DNA from: Thamnaconus septentrionalis
Taxonomy: Eukaryota; Chordata; Actinopteri; Tetraodontiformes; Monacanthidae
NCBI GenBank assembly: GCA_009823395.1
Contig: CM020513.1
Coordinates: forward strand, 20,788,501-20,852,500
Direction of reading: 5' to 3'
Length of the DNA: 64,000 nt
Position numbers and translations under genes: made by a program. Shown piece by piece: positions 13,630-25,108 of this stretch. The notes below the pieces were generated by a model, which made no database searches, was not told the DNA's origin, and saw nothing but the letters and a program-made list of their open reading frames with translations. Numbering within the stretch: the first letter of the stretch is position 1; each line of letters opens with the position of its first letter.

Positions 13630-13925
13630 TGGGGGTCTGCTGGAGCCTGTCCCAGCTGTCTTAGGGTGAAGGTGTGGTGGCACCCTGGACAAGTCGCCAG
13701 AACATCACAGTGCCACAATACAAACAACCATTCACACTCATACACACACACACACACACACACACACCTACGGACAATTCAGAGTTTACAATTCACCTTT
13801 CATGCATGTTTTTGGACTGTGGGATGAAGCCGGAGAACCCGGAGAGAACCCACGCAGACACATGGAGAACATTCAAACTTTACACAGAAAGCCCTCAGGC
13901 CGGGAATCGAACCCATGACCTTGCA
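13630..13925 (-). repeat. tRNA-derived SINE, antisense, 5' truncated
   Basis: On the minus strand a B-box-like GGGTTCGATTCCCG lies at the head (13901-13914). It is followed by the body with CTCTCCGGGTTCTCCGGCTT and a fish-SINE-like tail ending CCAGCAGACC. The A box is missing. A CA microsatellite at 13742-13767 lies inside the element. Confidence 0.7.
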
Positions 13926-16249
13926 TAGATGACGTGCTTAAATTGGCTGTGCTTACAAATAATTTCCCATCTTCTCATTTTAGTTTTGTGTGCTTGTTTG
14001 TTTGTCTGTTTCAAACTAGTAGTAGTAGTAGTAGTCGTAGTAGTAGTAGTGGGGTAGAATGAAAGAAGTCAGCAGTTTAGCGCAGTGACTTCTCGGTATC
14101 CAGGAAGTGACGGTCAGGACTTCATGGGGTCGACACAAGCCGAGGGAGGTCGTCCCGTCTCTACAAAAGAAGTTGGGTGGAACAGGAGCTTTACCGAGCC
14201 GCGATGAGACAGACGAGAAAAACGACGGAAGTACGCCATCAAAATAAAACATTATAACTATGCAGAAGAAAAGACGACGGAACGAGGAAACACATGCCTA
14301 TGGTAATTAATTACATAAATATCAAGGAAATTATTTATAATGTAGAATTATGTGGGTGGTTGTTGTTATTGTTATTTTCCTTTTACTGGGCTTCTTTTCC
14401 CCCAGGGCTCTGAGGCACAAATGAATTTTTTAGTTGCCACCTTTGCTTCCAGAACTGCAAAATGGAGTACTGGGAGTTATTGTGTGCATCCAAATGTATA
14501 AAGACATATATATTATGAACATCGTGTGGCTTAGGTTATTCCAATTAAAAACTTTAGAAAATATACGTTACCGTAGGTACGTTTATTTTGAAAGCACAAA
14601 CCGGAAAACAGTTGTTAGAATACAGCTGTTGTTACTTAAGTCTAACTGTGGGAAGGTGGTCCTGGCAGAAAAACATCGTCCCGAAAATCGACCGAAGGAG
14701 TACTTGGGCAAGTTTTGTACCCTCACTTCTGTTCGCGCGTCAAACTGTGAAACTTCCACACGGGGGGAAACACTTCATCTTATGAACCTCCATCAAATGT
14801 TGGATTTGTTTGTCAGCCGGAGTATAAGTTGGGAAACTACGAAGTGAAAATGGAGAAGCCAGCTGAGTGAGAGTGGGGTGAGGAGGCTGGGTTTGGCAAA
14901 CTTGGGAGTCCTGCCCTGCTGCTAACAAGCTAGTTAGCACACTGATACTCATCCCTGGAATTAGTGAGTATGTACATGTGATTTTTTTTTTTTTTAAATC
15001 TCTTTTCAACTTTTTGATAATGCTTGAATGACTTGTGGGAGTTTATGATGACTGTCCTTGTGTTTTACGTTGGTCCATCGAATAATAACGGTCCTGTGTG
15101 TGTTGCTAAGGAAGATACGTTGACGTGAGTCGGGCCCGATCAGACTCCCAACAAAACATTCTAACGATCTAACGCGTCCACATGTTGTCCACTTTACGGC
15201 TACGTTTCCCCACCACAACAATTTTCTCGTATCTTTTAAGGAAAAACAACAACAACAACAATTATACGGAGGGTTTGTAAACGTTTTTGCGGCGCCAACC
15301 TCCTAGACTTTATCTGACTTGGACAACTTTAAACTCGGATTAAAGTGACCCGTCTGTGAAGCAGCGATTCATTTTCATGGAAACCCTCTGACTTGTGTTC
15401 ATTTGCCTTGTTGTATCATATAAGTGTTGCTGTTGCAATCAAAAGTGTAAACAATTTAGTCTATGTGTGTGTCAATTGTTGCACAAAAAAAAAAAAATTG
15501 AATTTGAGCAGCTGCTGAAGTCATCTCTCCACTTCTATCCATCTTCTTCTTCAACTTTCCAAGCTGTCTCTCTCACTGTTTAAACACATGTACTTCGACA
15601 GTATCCATTTTTGGTTACCATAGTAATGTACAATTTATTCTGCTCTCCGTTCCAGAGTCTCTCTGCTGTGTGAACCGCGCGGGGAGGGGGGAGATGCTTT
15701 ATCTGCAGCGGGACCTCTGCCGACACTGAAAGGCTCCTCCGTGATCTTGGAGAAGTTCTGAACCTTCTTTTTTTTCCAACTCTGCTAAAGGAAGTACAAT
15801 CAAGTCGCGATCACTCATTTGAATAATCCCCCTCCCCTTTTCTCAACGTATGAAGTCATCTTAGATGGGGCCCCGGTAGACTCCCCAGGGTTACCCTCCT
15901 GTGCAGCCTGGCTGTGTGTTTGACATCCTTTTCTGTCAAAAGAAGAGACTTTCAGGAATAGATTTTTCCCTAATGGAACAGAAACAGTCAGCGTGACTTG
16001 CCTGGAATATATCCGTGAGCTTGTGGAGCGTTTGAACGTGTTTGCCGTGTTCTGTGAGGTGTAAGTGCTGACACTAGGTCATCAGAGCTGAGGGGGGTGG
16101 GATCATCTTTCATTCATGATCTCTTTGAGCGAGTGTGGGTGCAGCCTGGTCCTTGGATGCCCTGAGAGTGTTGAATCGGCCGCGGCGGTGATGAGGCAGG
16201 GCTCCTGGTGGCCACAGTGGCTGACTGGGCAGCGGCCCAAGGTGATGTG
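13926..16249. other. region upstream of PSKH1, likely 5' leader at its end
   Basis: No coding gene is supported before the PSKH1 start. An AGT repeat lies at 14017-14051. The stretch from about 15650 to 16249 is more GC-rich, includes an accgcgcggggagg block, and directly precedes the PSKH1 start codon, so it probably contains promoter or 5' leader sequence. No TATA box or first-exon boundary could be fixed. Confidence 0.35.
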
Positions 16250-19200
16250 ATGGGGTGTCGGAACAGTAAGGTCCTCCCCGAGCCTCCAGGGGACGTCCAC
16301 TTGGATCTGGTCAAAAAGGTCAGTAGGGCGGCTTTGTCTCTCTCAATAGTGCATTTTTCCCTCCTACTCATTCAGTCAACAGAGAAGCGCCATCAACATC
16401 ATGTCTAAAACCACAGCAGTGTGTATTCACCTTCATGTTTTTTTTTGTCATGTTGTCACTAAACATGCAAAACATACTGTGATGCAATCGGGAATTCAAA
16501 TATTGATAATCAGTTGTAGTTGAAGTAGTATGACATCCAATCAACAGAACTTGGAAAAATATAGATTTTCTGTTTTAGATCTGTTCATTGTTTATTGACG
16601 CACTTGATGCATTATTGACGTTTTTCTTATTCAAAAAAGAAATGTTAAGTAAGTAAAATTATGAAAACAGTCATAAAAAACAAAGCTGTTCTTCTTATTG
16701 TCCAAAAGTGATGATTTCTTTTTTTCTTTTCTTTTTTAATGCACTCAAGTCTGTCGTCAAAAAAATCCTACAAATATTTAAGCAGACCCCTGCGACTTTT
16801 AGTGCAGGAGCAAGCAGGCATAGAGAATGGATGGATTGATTAAGAAATATAAAACTGCTGTCTTGCAGCACAGAACACAATGTGCCAGATGCTCCTCTTA
16901 AAGTGCCTGAAGTGTGATATGTTTTGTCAGCTATTTGGACAGCCAGTGGATAGGCGAGACTCACCAACCTATACTCCCTATTATAATTTCACGAGATCCC
17001 ATTTGGATTTTCGTTCACTTCACTGAAATAGCTTTTCGTACGAACAAAGACGTGTATGTTTTCCTTTTTTCCAGGTCGATCCTCCCCAACCTCCTCAGAC
17101 CGATATATACAAGCACTTCATTCGTGGCGATGGCACAAGGAGCAAGACGGACGGGGCAGGCGGAGGCGGAGGCGGAGGAGGTGGAGCCGACAAGGCTGGA
17201 TCAACTTCCCCGTGTCAGGCCCAGGCTGCCGCGGCCCAAGCCGCCACTCCCACCGCCTCAGCCCAGCCCCCGAAGGATCCCGCCGAGTTGTCGGACCCCC
17301 AGCGGAAGAAGGTGGCCAAGTACCGAGCCAAGTTCGACCCCAGGGTCACGGCCAAGTACGACATCAAAGCCCTGATCGGCCGCGGCAGCTTCAGCCGCGT
17401 GGTGCGGGTGGAGCACAAGAGCACGCGGCAGCCGTACGCCATCAAGATGATCGAGACGCGCTACCGGGAGGGGCGCGAGGTGTGCGAGTCGGAGCTGTGC
17501 GTGCTGCGGCGCGTGCGCCACGCCAACATCATCCAGCTGATGGAGGTGTTCGAGACGGCCGAGCGCGTCTACATGGTGATGGAGCTGGCCACCGGCGGCG
17601 AGCTCTTCGACCGGATCATCGCCCGCGGCTCCTTCACCGAGCGGGACGCCACGCGCGTCCTGCAGATGGTGCTGGACGGCGTCAAGTACCTGCACACGCT
17701 GGGCATCACCCACCGCGACCTGAAGCCCGAGAACCTGCTCTACTACCACCCGGGCGCCGACTCCAAGATCATCATCACCGACTTTGGCCTGGCCAGCAGC
17801 AGGAAGAAAGGGGACGAGTGTCTGATGAAGACCACCTGCGGCACGCCGGAGTACATCGCCCCCGAGATCCTGGTGAGGAAGCCCTACACCAACGCCGTGG
17901 ACATGTGGGCGCTGGGGGTGATCTCGTACATCCTGCTGAGCGGAACCATGCCCTTCGAGGACGACAACCGCATGAGGCTGTACCGGCAGATCCTGAAGGG
18001 GAAGTACAGCTTCTCCGGCGAGGTAAAGAACTTCCTATTCTTCATCCTTGAGTTGCAGTAGCTGTGTTTCTGCTGCTCAATGTTCATGTTGCTGGCGAGC
18101 TTTCTAAAACAGACCCTTGGCTGAAGGTTAAGTGTGTAAAAATTTGGAGTAGAAACAGCGACATCAAGTGGTTCAATTTTAGATTGCAACGCTTTTTACT
18201 TAAATCCCAGTAGGGACTCTGTACTTTCCCTCTCCCGAGCTTGCCGGTGAACTACGGTGGCCTGCGCACACGAACCTGGACACCTCGTTCAGCTACTCCT
18301 TCGTTGGTTTATTCGAGAACGCGAACTTTCACCCTAAATACGACACGTGCTGTCAGGCGGGCTGGATTGTCCACACCAGGCTTCCTTACAAATATGGTGG
18401 TGCAAGATGGAAGCTAATATATAAATAAGAGCTGTTCTATGGATGTTCTTGTACTGCGAGGATCCACTTTTAATAATGTGTTTGTGGCCAGTATATTAAG
18501 CTTTTACCAATATGAAAATTGTAAATCAGGCCAAATATTACACACTGGACCTTTTAATGTTTGCCCCTCATTCTGACGCTATAGTCCAAAGTAGCCGATT
18601 ACTTTTTTATGTACCATATATAGATTTGATAACGAGCCAGAGTCCAGATCTTTACTGCTTCAATAGCAACAGCTGGCTGGCTCTTTAATGTTGCATAAAT
18701 AAGGACCTCTTGACATGCAAGTAGTTTAATGATACAGATACCAACATTGTTTTTGGGGCGAGATCACAGTTGTTGAGCCATTATAGTTATTTACAATGTG
18801 AAGAATGAACCAAATAGAAGTGGATGCATACAGATCCAAACCTCACCTCCAAGGGTAGTGTGTGAAATTCTCCAAGCATTCCATTTGACGAGCCACTAAA
18901 ATTTTAAGTAACACAGAAATAGCTGAGCAGAGCTTGCAGATATCGTGCAGCTGTTCCTCAAATTCCACACAACCCGATTAACTTCCCCTCTTACTGCTCA
19001 CCAAATGTTGCCTCTTCACCATCGGGTGGTTGGCAGACAAAAGTGCAGTGCTGCCCTCTATAGGTTATCAGAAGTACTGTCCTCACTCTGACATTGGTTT
19101 GTTTTTCTCCCATTTCTTTGAATTTGTGATCTTTTCGAAGCAAAATCAAACAGGAGCTTGAAATCTCATTGATTTGACTATATTTCTTACAATTTTACTT

Positions 19201-20194
19201 TTTGTTATTCCAAACAAACTATTGTTTATTATTATTATTATTATTATTATTGTGCAACTATTAATGACCTGAAAGTACCTAAAAGTCTTCTATTTAAAAA
19301 CAAACCGCGCTCCAGTTAGGAGGTCCTCCAGTCTCTCAGCTCATAACTTCGTTCTCTTCCTGCACTACACGTCTCCTTCTTTTCTTGTCCACACATTGCG
19401 ACGACGTGCATTACTCTACCATGCCTGAATCATAAAGTAATAATTTATAACAAGTTGTCCTTGGACTTAAGTGCATCATTACAGCTCGTATATATAATGT
19501 TGTGACATCTACGGTTGCCAAAAAAACATCAACAACAACAACAACACCCGCACAGTTGGCATTTGGAGAGATGGTACGTCACATGAATTGATTTACCAGC
19601 TTTAGATTTAACATGAAAATGATCGCGTGAAAACGTGATAGTTTCATGTTATAACGTGATCCTGAGCCCTGTTTTTTTGTTTGTTTGTTTGTTTTTTTGT
19701 TCTTTGACGACGGGGGGCCAGCAATGCACTTCCATAACTTGCAGCCCCACATTTCTTGTATAAAAAGAAGAAGCGAATAAACAAAAAAATAATAAATTCC
19801 ATAATAAGATTTGACATTTCCTCTGGATTCCACTCTAGTTTGTTAACTCCCGCTGTGTCTCCCCACCTCCCCGCAGCCGTGGCCCAGCGTGTCCAACCTG
19901 GCCAAAGACTTTGTGGAGCGGATCCTGACGGTGGAGCCCGGCAAGCGTCTCTCGGCCGGCCAGGCCCTCAAGCACCCCTGGATCATCAGCATGGCGGCCT
20001 CCTCGTCCATGAAGAACCTGCAGCGCTGCATCTCCCAGAACCTCCTGAAGAGGGCGTCGTCGCGTTGCCACAGCACCAAGTCGGCCCAGTCCACGCGCTC
20101 CAGCCGCTCCACCAAGTCCAACAAAGCCAGGCGGGTGCGCGAGAAGGAGCTGCGCGAGCTGAACCGCCGCTATCAGCAGCAGTACAACGGCTGA
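16250..20194 (+). CDS. pskh1: serine/threonine-protein kinase H1 (PSKH1), three coding exons
   Basis: Coding exons are 16250-16318, 17075-18022 and 19877-20194, all phase 0 with GT/AG borders, giving 444 residues (human is 424). The N-terminus [13 protein letters not shown] carries the Gly2/Cys3 myristoylation and palmitoylation signal known for PSKH1, which anchors it to Golgi and other membranes. The kinase domain starts near residue 118. It has the glycine loop GRGSFSRV (125-132), the ATP lysine in YAIKM (147), HRDLKPEN (catalytic Asp 238), DFGLA (259) and APE (285-287). The C-terminus is Ser/Arg-rich and ends RYQQQYNG as in vertebrate orthologues. Exon 2 is strongly GC-rich against AT-rich flanks. 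A run of nine glycines and an Ala/Gln-rich linker lie between the lipid anchor and the kinase domain. PSKH1 is related to CaM kinases. Identification is firm; the true transcription start is unknown. Confidence 0.96.
16781..16840 (+). repeat. short SINE tail relic in PSKH1 intron 1
   Basis: The phrase agcagacccctgcgac followed by ggcatagagaatggatggat resembles the 3' end of the SINE seen at 12951-13082. The copy is short and decayed. Confidence 0.35.
18124..18555. mobile_element. MITE-like element in PSKH1 intron 2
   Basis: The left end reads aaggttaagtgtgtaaaaat and the right end reads attacacactggacctttt. Each is an approximate inverse of the other (AAAAGGTCCAGTGTGTAAT), giving imperfect terminal inverted repeats about 430 bp apart. 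There is no transposase frame inside. A similar left end, aaaggtacagtgtgtaaact, occurs near 28394, suggesting a family. Confidence 0.5.
19229..19251. repeat. ATT microsatellite in PSKH1 intron 2
   Basis: Short run of tta/att triplets, intronic, with no visible function. Confidence 0.7.
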
Positions 20195-21641
20195 GGCGCC
20201 GAGCCCGACGTCTGGGAAACGAAACCCTTTGCTGGTTTATCGCGGCGCCGCTCGAGTTGACGCCAGTTTCGAGGCGAGAGCGTCTCGAAGTGCCAAATCC
20301 GTTTTTGTTTTTTTTTTTCTGAGGAGGTCGGTGACTCGTTCGAGTTAGCTGCTACCAGCGAAAGTAGAATATACACGTTGACTACCACCGCCTGAGATTA
20401 CTCACCCAAAAAAACCAAAAACAAACACATGTGATCATTAATTCAATGTGATCTATGAATTCCTGAGGCAAGGAGCCAACAGTTGGGTTCTTCACTCCAA
20501 GGATGACATCATCTCTCTATCCATTCCTTCGTGATTTCCTCCGGCAGAAGGATGCCGTCCACTTCTTTTTGACTTTTTTCTTTCATGTGTGTTTTTTTTC
20601 CCAGTCTGTTTGTCTCTACATATTTATTTATTATTGTCAACACGTAGTACTAGTCTCCATACATGTGGTCACTGGATATTGACCGTCCAAGAGGATCTGT
20701 TGAACAGAGTTCTAAGAGGAAAAATTAAATTTCTCCTTGTGCATTTCTGAATGAAAAAATTGCTGTGAATTTATTATTGTACTAATGAGATGATGTGGGT
20801 GATCGAGTAGACAACAGGCACACCCTTTTTTTTTTTCCGAGGTCCAAATGAAGGCGTGAGTGAGGTGCAAGTCAGCGGGGTCACCTAAACTTCCAGTATT
20901 TCTCCTGTTGTTCACATCTTTGCTCCAAAGCTGTCAAAAGATGCTCGAGCTGTTTTTGTCTGAAAGTACAGGTGATGTTTGTTCAAAGCACAGAACTCGA
21001 CGCCACGAGGGACTGTGAGGTCCAGAGAAAGGAAACACTTACAGACTAAGAGACTGTGGAAGCTGTTTTTGCTGTTACTTAAGCACCATTGCCAAGTAAA
21101 TGTTTGTTATTTTTAATGTCAAGGTTTCTGGAGTGACCGTAAAATTGACCTTTAGAAGGAATTTGACGTTTTGCCAACACGACACACAATCACAATCTTC
21201 TTTTCCTTTTTTTATGTTCACTGCTAGATCACAAACCAAAAATACATTTGTTTGTTTTTTTTGTATGGTTCCCATTATCTGGGACTGTAAAGTTGATGAT
21301 GATGATGATGATGATGTTCATGATTGAATAAGAAACTAAAACACATGTAGTTCCAATTCTTAATCGCAACTCTTGCTGACTGATTTTACGAGACGTGTGT
21401 GTCCTGATTGTCTGACCGACAGCCGGAAGCCATTGAGCATTGTGAACCAGCGAGATGAAACATAGCCGTGGAATACACAACACTTTCATGTCATGTGTCT
21501 CAAACATATACACGGACGCACTTGGTGGTAATCAGCAGAGAGGACGGCAAAAAACAAAGTCATTGTCATTTTTTGAATATGCATACACAGTTCAGCCAAA
21601 AACTAGGTGAAAAGGCATTGCAAATTTCCATATGTCAACTC

Positions 21642-21680
21642 CAGTGATCTGGCAATATAGTCGATATTGCCAGATCACTG
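21642..21680. other. perfect inverted repeat, 17-bp arms and 5-nt loop
   Basis: cagtgatctggcaatat is followed by the 5-base loop agtcg and then its exact reverse complement, ending at 21680. It lies about 1.4 kb past the PSKH1 stop codon. The transcript would fold into a strong short stem. It could also be a fold-back repeat relic. Confidence 0.85.
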
Positions 21681-24169
21681 TTGTTGTGTTGTGTCATGAT
21701 GGAGAGGAGATGATGAGGGGGAAATGTAAGGAAGAATCAGTGAGGCGCACAGGTTAATTTTCGGAAGAAGGGACAGTTGTTCCAACATTGACACTGTCTC
21801 AGCATCAAAGACAATATATACAACAATTTGTTTGTTTATAAGATGTAAACACAGCCAAATAGATTCACAACATGAAAACAATGTTTTGTTTTTGAAAAAA
21901 CAACATTGCACTGCGCTGAAGTGTGAAATCTGTCGCATGAAAAACAGAATCAATGAATGCTCTGGAGATTTGGTGGACGTGTGTTGTATAGGGTCGACCC
22001 CAAGTTGAACTAATATCACAAATTAGTTAAAATCCTCCTTTTTTTTTATGGTTAAACCATGAACATCACTAGACTCTAAAGTTTCCTTTGTTAGCAACAA
22101 GTCAGTAATTAAATGTCGGCAGTTGTTTGAACACCAGGTTTTTTTTGTGGTTTTTTTATAGTTTTTTTATTTTTAAGATGAAACACTGAACGGACTTCTG
22201 TCAGGTTCATTGTACTGTTGTGATTGTTGAAAGGCAATAATCAGAGAAATGTCAGTGTTAGTCAGATGGTCACGCGTGCACATCAATTCTTTTACCCCAC
22301 GCCCCAAAAAAAAAAATATATATATACATATATATGTATCCTGCATATGCATCAGTTCATTGCAGTGGCTTCTTAAGGTTGAATTGCCCTCCCCTCCCCT
22401 CCCCCGCCAAAAAGTGCACTTACGTTTTAAATGCCAATGTAAAACCGCACAGCATATTTAACTGACCGACAGCTACTGAGTCGGGCCAAGACTCTTGTGT
22501 TCCATAGCCTTCCCAGCGCAGACAATAGCGTCCAACCTCACTCAGTAATGGCTTTTGACTACTGCATTACCCCCCCCCAACCCCCCCGAGTTCAATATTT
22601 ATTCCTCTTCAGTGGATCCCCCCTCTCCCCCACCCTCTCTCCCGCCCTCATAGCTCTCCCACACTACTGCAGTCACTGCAGCGTGACTTGACAGACTCTT
22701 GGTACTGTTGCTTTTTTCTTTGTTTGTTTGTTTGTTTTTGTAGACATACGTTGCTGTGATTCAAGCCAGGCTTTACAAATTGCGTTGCTGTCGGGAATGT
22801 GTTCACGCATACTGGAAATGTAGCAGAGCCATGTCAGATGACCTGCCCTTTTTTTTTTTTTTTTTTTTTTGTCTTCTGTGTCGTTTCTTGCCCTCATGCC
22901 ACTGCCCTCTTCCGTTCCAATGTCCCAACTCTTTGGAGTTAAACTCGGAACAGCGGTTGGTACTTTGACATATTTACTTAATTGTCCAGTCATGTTTACT
23001 TTATTTTTTCCTTTGCACACAGTCTAAAAGGGAACATTCAAAATGGAAAAAATACCAAATTCGGGTTGCCTTAATGTAAGTATTGGACAAAAACTGAAAA
23101 TCAGCCAACAATCGCGACATTTTAGTTCAAGATCAACTAACAGACCTGATTGTGAACAGAATAAAGTAGGAAGTTTCGTTCTTTTCTTTTTTTTTGTTGT
23201 GACTCCACAGGGAACCGAGAGTAGCTCCAAATCTATCTTATTATGGGTTAGCACACAAAATATAGCCAGGCATACAATTCTGCTGAGGAGAGGACACTCC
23301 TGGTATTTACACAGACCCTCAACAAAACAAAAGTAGTACTTTCTAGTGTAGGTCTATCTGGCACTGAGAGCTACTTCATGGGTCCTGAGCTGTATGAAGG
23401 GCGACCAGTTTGCTAGATTCTCCTGAAATAACAAACTCTCTGAGTTATATATTATTATTAATGATACTTATCTATGTGAAGACACTTATCAAGCTCATGA
23501 GCTCTCAATAATTATCAAAAATGACTTAACAAGGTTGGATAAAATTGAATTTTAGACGCAGCTCAACGAGCTGTGCAATTTTTCGAACGGGTCTGCGGGC
23601 TCCTCGTGAGGTCCTTGGGGGCTACCTGGTGCTGCGGGGACCTCGTTGGTGACCCCTGGTCTGGAGGATGCAATGCAACAAATCTCTACTTTAGTTTTAG
23701 TTGCCTGTCCCATTTAGAAGAGAAGATTTATTTTACGTGTAAGATCATTTTAAAATGTCTTTAACATCAACAATAGTTAACATCAATCTCTTCATGACGT
23801 GCAGCAGCTAAACACTGACCTGTTCTCAGAATAATCATTTGGAGACTAAGAAGCAGCTGCGTTCCACTCGGCAGCGTCGTTGCCGTCCTGTTGTACAACA
23901 TTGTCTAGCAAATAACCAAATTGGCTCACTGGCAATTCTGGCCAAATGTCAGGATTTTTTTTTTTTCTACACGTGTTTCCTATCATGTTGTGTTTTTATA
24001 TATCTCTGTGATTTTTATATAAATGCTGTGGTCCTAAATGAAGTAGCCAACTCAACACTGTTACCTGAAAACAGTTGTTTGTCTTTTGTTAATATGTGTG
24101 TGTAAATGATAACACTTTGATTCTTCAAATATTAACTTTTTTTTTTTAAATGGTGAAGACGTACGTGCC

Positions 24170-24175
24170 AATAAA
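24170..24175 (+). promoter_or_regulatory. candidate polyadenylation signal AATAAA
   Basis: The hexamer AATAAA occurs in gtgccaataaaagaaatc on the PSKH1 strand, followed within 30 bases by a T-rich stretch. It implies a roughly 4-kb 3' UTR if used for PSKH1. Weak evidence. Confidence 0.25.
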
Positions 24176-24607
24176 AGAAATCTCAAACCTGCTTTGTTCT
24201 TATTTATCTCACTCACACACGTGCGCGCACACATCGTGACAACACAATTAATGTTGTCATTGCATTTTTACTTTCATTAGTGTGTTGTTGTTGTATAGTG
24301 CATATATCGTGTATGGCGCAAGTAGGTGTTAGGTTACCTGGCGTCAACGCCCTGTGACGACACTTTGGCGCGGCCAATAGGAGAGCAGCCGGTTCTGGGG
24401 AAAATAAAGTGCCCAGATGCAGAGCACGGCACCAGTGTTTATGTGTGTTAAAACTTCTCTACATCGAACTGTGTCTGACAATTTATGAACATAAGGTTGT
24501 TGTTTTTTTTATATATTAGGGTCGGGACATTATCGCGATGATTCGCATTTTATCTTATACTCAAGACAACACGGAACGTACATTGCACGAGTAGAGTTTC
24601 CGGCAAA

Positions 24608-24770
24608 ATGGATAGCAACGCACTGAGTAGCAAGCGGGAGGACGAGAGCGTTGTTGTGTGCAAACTGTGGCACAACGAGTTTTCGTTCCACCGCAGTTAC
24701 TCCGGTGCCACCTCAATGCAAAAACACGTAGCAGCTAGTACGAGCACCGGAGCAAACAAGAACGTCAGAG
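24608..24770 (+). pseudogene. decayed BED-type zinc-finger (hAT transposase N-terminus) fragment
   Basis: The frame from the ATG at 24608 reads MDSNALSSKRE, then a stretch with VVVCKLWHNEFSFHRS and a weak MQKHVAAST end. This follows the BED-finger pattern of fish hAT transposases: a C-x2-C core, an aromatic FSFHRS turn, then a histidine. Here the second cysteine position is a tryptophan and the region before the last histidine is scrambled. No downstream transposase catalytic region follows, and the rest of the open frame to 25015 has no resemblance. I call it a truncated relic. Confidence 0.5.
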
Positions 24771-25046
24771 CGCCGAAACCGAGCAGAGTCGCCAACCAGA
24801 TGCATATTTTTAAGCTAGTCTTGAGTCCCAGAGCTCGGCGTCATTTCAGATTTTACACTCGGGACACTGCGAGAGACAAGTTTTTCCTCCACTTTCTCAC
24901 TCCTGCTCTCTCGCTACTGGCGCTCTGCGTCTGGCCACTTTTTTCGGAGCCGACTGGACGCTCTGCTCTCTGCGCGGCGTTGCGCTCTTGCGCCGACGTC
25001 GCACATACACAATGAATGGCTGCGCTGACGCCCCCTGCGCTTGACG

Positions 25047-25108
25047 CGTTCAGTGTGTATGAGCCTTCAGACCGCGTCAAAAACGCGTTCAGTGTGTATG
25101 AGCCTTAA
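25047..25108 (+). repeat. two direct copies of a 24-bp motif
   Basis: acgcgttcagtgtgtatgag followed by cctt occurs twice, starting at about 25045 and 25084, about 39 bases apart. It lies just after the BED-finger relic and may be part of that element's terminal region. Confidence 0.6.

Larger units (their letters stand above)
20195..24607. other. PSKH1 3' UTR and downstream intergenic DNA
   Basis: This follows the PSKH1 stop codon. Candidate polyadenylation signals are ATTAAA at 20724-20729 and AATAAA at 24170-24175; which is used cannot be told from sequence. The stretch also holds a GAT repeat near 21295-21315, a perfect hairpin at 21642-21680, a TA/TACA tract at 22316-22337 and a long poly-T at 22851-22870. 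No further gene is supported. Confidence 0.45.

Noticed and set aside
14434..14847. 137-codon open frame on the + strand
   Set aside because: No family resemblance, and flanked by unrelated intergenic DNA.
17056..18051. 331-codon frame overlapping the PSKH1 kinase exon
   Set aside because: An out-of-frame shadow of the GC-rich PSKH1 exon, Arg/Pro/His-rich with no domain.
24230..24500. Possible solo LTR (AATAAA at 24402 and a tctctacatcgaactg end)
   Set aside because: No matching TG/CA ends, target duplication or internal retroelement sequence could be found.
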